From Alphaproteobacteria bacterium (GTDB taxonomy: Bacteria > Pseudomonadota > Alphaproteobacteria > Micropepsales > Micropepsaceae), in assembly GCA_028869725.1 (NCBI GenBank), contig JAGWRJ010000203.1:1-15721 (forward strand): a stretch of DNA of 15,721 bases. Direction: 5' to 3'. A model generated the notes under the pieces. That model was not told where the DNA came from and did no database searches. It saw only the letters and a list, made by a program, of their open reading frames with translations. Positions 13,115 to 15,721 of this stretch are shown piece by piece; the first letter of the stretch is position 1, and every line of letters begins with the position of its first letter. The translations under genes were made by a program, and so were the position numbers.

Positions 13115-13981
13115 ATGACCGAGATCTCCTTCCGCCGGCTTGCCCGGGCAAGCTTCATCCTTGCCGTCGCAGCCGCTGCTGCTATCTGGAGCGGCGCAGC
13201 CATTGCCCAGGTACAGATGTATCCCGGCGAGGATGTCACCGTTAATCCATGGGCAGTTCCGCAGCCATCCACGGTACCCAATCTGCCTCCGGTACATCTG
13301 CACCCCCCACACCCGACGCGGCACGCCCCAAGGCATCGGCCACGAGCCACCGTCAAAGCCCGCGCGGTGACGCGCCATCGCCATGAGGCGGCGGCGAGCC
13401 AGGCGCACCCTGCAGCGCGCAGGGGCATTCCTGCGCATGCCCGGGTTCACGCCCCAGCCTCGAAAGCGGCCACCTCCGGGCACGCCAAGGCGGCCTCCAT
13501 TCCCTTCTCGTTTGCTCCGGAGCAGGCGCCAGCCGCGCCTGCAGTCGTGCCACCAAAGAACGCTGCAGCTGTCCCCCAAGCGCCTGCTGCAGCTGCATCG
13601 CGCGCACCTGCGCCTGCCGCCGCCACGCCGCTCCACGTCACCTTGCCAAAAGGGCTGTCCAAACAGGCGTCGGTGCTGTTCGATCGCAACTCGTTTACGC
13701 TTTCGGACAATACGACCGCCACGCTTAACGATCTTGCCTTCAGCCTCAAGACGGCGCTGGCCAGTGGTGCGAGCCGCGTCGAACTGGTGGGTTATGGCGG
13801 CAATCCCGGTGACACCTCATCGGCGGCACGACGGCTTAGCCTTGAGCGGGCCCTGGCTGTCCGTCAGGCCCTGATCGCCGATGGCGTTCCGGCCGAGCGG
13901 ATTGACGTACGTGCGCTAGGTGGCGTGCCGGCCAGCGACCACGGCGCCACCGACCGGGTCGACATCTTCGTCAAATCCTGA
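13115..13981 (+). CDS. Secreted protein with His/Pro/Ala-rich linker and C-terminal OmpA-like domain
   Basis: 288 residues. Residues 1-31 form a signal peptide: Arg-rich start, hydrophobic ILAVAAAAAIWSGAA, and a likely AIA|Q cleavage site. No lipobox cysteine is present. Residues about 55-125 are strongly His/Pro/Arg/Ala-rich, and 133-173 are Ala/Pro-rich, resembling a flexible periplasmic spacer. Residues about 185-287 resemble an OmpA/MotB domain: SVLFDRNSFTLSDNTTATL, VELVGYGG, RRLSLERALAVRQALIADGV, ERIDVRALGG and DRVDIFVKS. The Arg of LS.ERA, which contacts diaminopimelate in OmpA domains, is present. The partner Asp usually found after 'GYTD' is not, the stretch being GYGGNPGD. The protein may be anchored to peptidoglycan or have lost that binding. 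No beta-barrel is present. The specific role is unknown. The ribosome site is weak; the ATG was chosen for the intact signal peptide. Confidence 0.8.
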   Translation: MTEISFRRLARASFILAVAAAAAIWSGAAIAQVQMYPGEDVTVNPWAVPQPSTVPNLPPVHLHPPHPTRHAPRHRPRATVKARAVTRHRHEAAASQAHPAARRGIPAHARVHAPASKAATSGHAKAASIPFSFAPEQAPAAPAVVPPKNAAAVPQAPAAAASRAPAPAAATPLHVTLPKGLSKQASVLFDRNSFTLSDNTTATLNDLAFSLKTALASGASRVELVGYGGNPGDTSSAARRLSLERALAVRQALIADGVPAERIDVRALGGVPASDHGATDRVDIFVKS

Positions 13982-15214
13982 TCACGGACTATGATGGTGA
14001 GCCGCGTATTCGACCATGTCGATCTCTCGTGCTTCACGGCCGATATAGGCAAAGATGGCGATGAACACGGCCGCCGCTGCGGCCACCAGTGATAGCGCCG
14101 CGCCGTAACTGCCATAGGCAAGTTCCAGTTCGGCCTGCAGGGTCGCGTTGTACGATGCCAGAAAATTCCCCAGCTGATAGACGGTTCCGGGAAAGGTGCC
14201 ACGTGCTTCCGGCGGCGACAATTCGTTCAGATGCGCAGGAATGATGCCCCAACAACCCTGCACCATGAACTGCATGGCAAAGGCTGCTGCGCCGAGCACA
14301 TAGACGGAGCTTGAAAGCGCCCAGAACGGGATAATCGGCAACGACAGCAGCGCCCCGAGGATCAGGGCGCGCCGACGGCCGATACGCTGCGACAATGCCC
14401 CAAAAAACAGGCCGCCCAGAATAGCCCCGCCGGCCGCAATAAGATTGATCGTGCTGATCAGTGCATGGCTCATGCCTTTGTCGGCGCTGAGCATGGTCGG
14501 GTAAAGATCCTGCGTGCCGTGGCTGAAGAAGTTCATTGCCATCATGAATAACATGGCATAGAGCGCAAGCCGCCAGTGCTCGCGCAGCAAAGACAGCGTA
14601 CCGGTACGCCGGACGGGCGCACCACGGCGAAATCCCGGAGATTCGCGTACGTAGCGACGAATGTAGAGAACCAGCAGCGCCGGCAGGATCCCGACCATGA
14701 ACATGCCGCGCCAGCCGATATAGGGGTAAAGAAGGCCGTAGACCGCCGATGCGAGAAGCAGGCCGCTCGGATAGCCCGCCTGTAACAGGCCCGAAACGAT
14801 GCCGCGTGCACCCTGCGGTACGCTTTCCATCGTCAAGGATGCGCCTACCCCCCATTCCCCTCCCATCGCGATACCGAACAGGGCGCGGATGACAAGAAAG
14901 ACCCACAGATTGGGTGCAAAGGCCGTAGCAAAACCCAGTACTGCATAGCAGGCCACGTCCACCATCAGCACGGGACGACGTCCATACTTATCGGCCAGCC
15001 GGCCAAACAGAAGGGCTCCCACGGGACGCAGTGCCAGGGTCAGCGTGATCGCCCAGGTGATCGCTGCGACCGAACAGTCGAACGATCTGGCAATATCGGT
15101 AACCAGAAAAATCAGAAGAAAGAAATCGAAGGCATCGAGGGTCCAGCCAAGATAGGCGGCTATGACCGCATTGCGCTGCTCTGTGGTCCAGCCCTTCAAC
15201 ATGGTGCCCAGCAT
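13982..15214 (-). CDS. MFS monocarboxylate:H+ symporter, JEN1/SHS-type lactate permease
   Basis: About 410 residues with 12 predicted membrane helices. It shows the MFS loop 2-3 motif GRLADKYGRRP (71-81) and the GWTLDAFDFF first-helix pattern of the sialate:H+ symporter (SHS) family. NFFSHGTQDLYPT (228-240) matches exactly the N..[ST]H.[ST]QD...T signature described for the yeast lactate/pyruvate permease JEN1. Uptake of lactate, pyruvate or a similar small carboxylate with protons is therefore likely. The start is uncertain: ATG at 15214 follows a G-rich stretch; ATG at 15202 and a longer TTG at 15274 are possible. The last would put the start codon inside a hairpin. The stop codon is directly against the stop of the OmpA-like gene. 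The CoA-transferase gene lies just upstream on the same strand. Confidence 0.85.
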   Translation of the reverse strand: MLGTMLKGWTTEQRNAVIAAYLGWTLDAFDFFLLIFLVTDIARSFDCSVAAITWAITLTLALRPVGALLFGRLADKYGRRPVLMVDVACYAVLGFATAFAPNLWVFLVIRALFGIAMGGEWGVGASLTMESVPQGARGIVSGLLQAGYPSGLLLASAVYGLLYPYIGWRGMFMVGILPALLVLYIRRYVRESPGFRRGAPVRRTGTLSLLREHWRLALYAMLFMMAMNFFSHGTQDLYPTMLSADKGMSHALISTINLIAAGGAILGGLFFGALSQRIGRRRALILGALLSLPIIPFWALSSSVYVLGAAAFAMQFMVQGCWGIIPAHLNELSPPEARGTFPGTVYQLGNFLASYNATLQAELELAYGSYGAALSLVAAAAAVFIAIFAYIGREAREIDMVEYAAHHHSP

Positions 15215-15260
15215 GTTCCCCCGCCGCTTGATGATCCGCTGTGCAAGGCTAGGCGGCGCG

Positions 15261-15280
15261 CTGGCATGGCGCAATGCCAG
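15261..15280 (-). promoter_or_regulatory. Hairpin between the CoA-transferase gene and the permease gene
   Basis: CTGGCAT (15261-15267) and ATGCCAG (15274-15280) form a perfect 7-bp inverted repeat around six bases in the 89-bp spacer. No T-run follows on the minus strand, so read-through into the permease gene is possible. It could be a weak terminator/attenuator, an mRNA-stability element or an operator. Nothing else could be supported in this spacer. Confidence 0.35.
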
Positions 15281-15303
15281 TCGCTCGGTATTGCACCAAT
15301 GCC

Positions 15304-15721
15304 TCAGGCAATCAGGGTGGCCTGCGTCTTGCTCCGCACCTCATCCAGCTGGACGCCAGGTGCCAGCTCCACAAGCTTAAGCCCGACGTCAGTCACGTCC
15401 AGGACGCCAAGATTGGTGATAATACGCTGAACGCATCTCACTCCCGTCAAGGGCAGGGTGCACTGGCGCAGCAGTTTGGGACTTCCAGCCTTGTCGGTGT
15501 GGTCCATGGTGACGACACAGCGCTTGACGCCCGCCACCAGATCCATCGCCCCACCCATGCCTTTTACGAGCTTGCCGGGGACCATCCAGTTGGCGAGATC
15601 ACCCTTTTCGCTGACTTCCATTGCCCCCAGGATCGAAAGATCGATGTGCCCGCCGCGGATCATGGCAAAGCTGTCCGCCGAGGAGAAGAACGAAGTCTGC
15701 GGTAGTGCGGTCACGGTCTGC
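15304..15721 (-). CDS. scoB: 3-oxoacid CoA-transferase subunit B, C-terminal part
   Basis: About 138 C-terminal residues; the gene continues past the right edge. The GTG at 15714 is an internal valine (reading Q-T-V-T-A-L-P), not the start. The sequence carries subunit B landmarks: FFSSADSFAMIRGGHIDLSI, LGAMEVSEKGDLANWMVPGK, VKGMGGAMDLVAGVKR and MDHTDKAGSPKLL. The enzyme moves CoA between succinyl-CoA (or acetyl-CoA) and acetoacetate or a similar acid. The catalytic glutamate lies in the missing N-terminal part and cannot be checked. Subunit A is expected just beyond the window. The permease gene follows on the same strand after 89 bp, so the two probably form one unit for using small organic acids. 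Confidence 0.9.
   Translation of the reverse strand, partial: QTVTALPQTSFFSSADSFAMIRGGHIDLSILGAMEVSEKGDLANWMVPGKLVKGMGGAMDLVAGVKRCVVTMDHTDKAGSPKLLRQCTLPLTGVRCVQRIITNLGVLDVTDVGLKLVELAPGVQLDEVRSKTQATLIA

Noticed and set aside
13383..13874. 163-codon alternative plus-strand frame within the OmpA-like gene
   Set aside because: It is Arg/Pro-rich low complexity produced by reading the His/Pro/Ala-rich linker in another frame; the 288-residue frame has the signal peptide and domain.
15304..15714. CoA-transferase frame as a complete 136-residue gene starting at the GTG at 15714
   Set aside because: The reading frame and family homology continue past this codon to the window edge. The GTG encodes an internal valine, so the gene is cut by the window rather than short.
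1..15721. CRISPR arrays, insertion sequences, prophage genes, tRNA or rRNA
   Set aside because: No regularly spaced repeats, transposase or integrase motifs, terminal inverted repeats or cloverleaf sequences were seen on either strand.

Overview
The window looks like ordinary chromosomal housekeeping DNA from a GC-rich alphaproteobacterium. The evidence is the zapA-upstream coiled-coil gene paired with zapA, 6S RNA between zapA and fthC, a tkt-gap-pgk-fba sugar-phosphate cluster and a compact, GC-rich gene layout. The acetic acid bacteria (Acetobacteraceae) are my best guess at family level, but this is an inference from general resemblance and not a database match. No CRISPR array, phage gene, transposase or tRNA was seen.

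Layout from left to right. (1) Positions 1-3814 hold storage-polysaccharide genes. glgX (debranching) and the start of malQ (4-alpha-glucanotransferase) are on the minus strand, joined by an ATGA overlap. glgA (glycogen synthase) diverges from them across a 135-bp promoter region. (2) Positions 3834-5208, minus strand, hold a small cell-division and RNA block: a ZauP-like coiled-coil gene, zapA, a 6S RNA that I could fold by eye, and fthC (5-formyl-THF cyclo-ligase). (3) Positions 5429-11466, plus strand, hold central carbon metabolism: a possible 9-codon leader ORF, tkt, gap, pgk, fba (class I aldolase) and thiE. The last three genes are very tightly packed (10 nt, then two 4-nt overlaps). 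(4) Positions 11479-13981, plus strand, begin with a hairpin-rich spacer. It is followed by efp, suhB and a secreted protein with a His/Pro/Ala-rich linker and an OmpA-like C-terminal domain. (5) Positions 13982-15721, minus strand, hold a 3-oxoacid CoA-transferase subunit B gene (cut by the window edge), followed downstream by a JEN1/SHS-type monocarboxylate permease.

How the genes fit together. tkt, gap, pgk and fba cover the lower glycolytic/gluconeogenic and non-oxidative pentose-phosphate steps. thiE supplies thiamine phosphate, the precursor of the cofactor that transketolase needs. Glycogen genes upstream draw on the same sugar-phosphate pool. The permease and CoA-transferase form a plausible uptake-and-activation pair for small organic acids.

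I found no clearly new system. The points most worth a second look are the micro-ORF whose stop overlaps the tkt start, the 6S RNA whose 3' arm ends two bases before the fthC start codon, the permease/CoA-transferase pairing, and the double-hairpin spacer after thiE with its 16-bp perfect palindrome.
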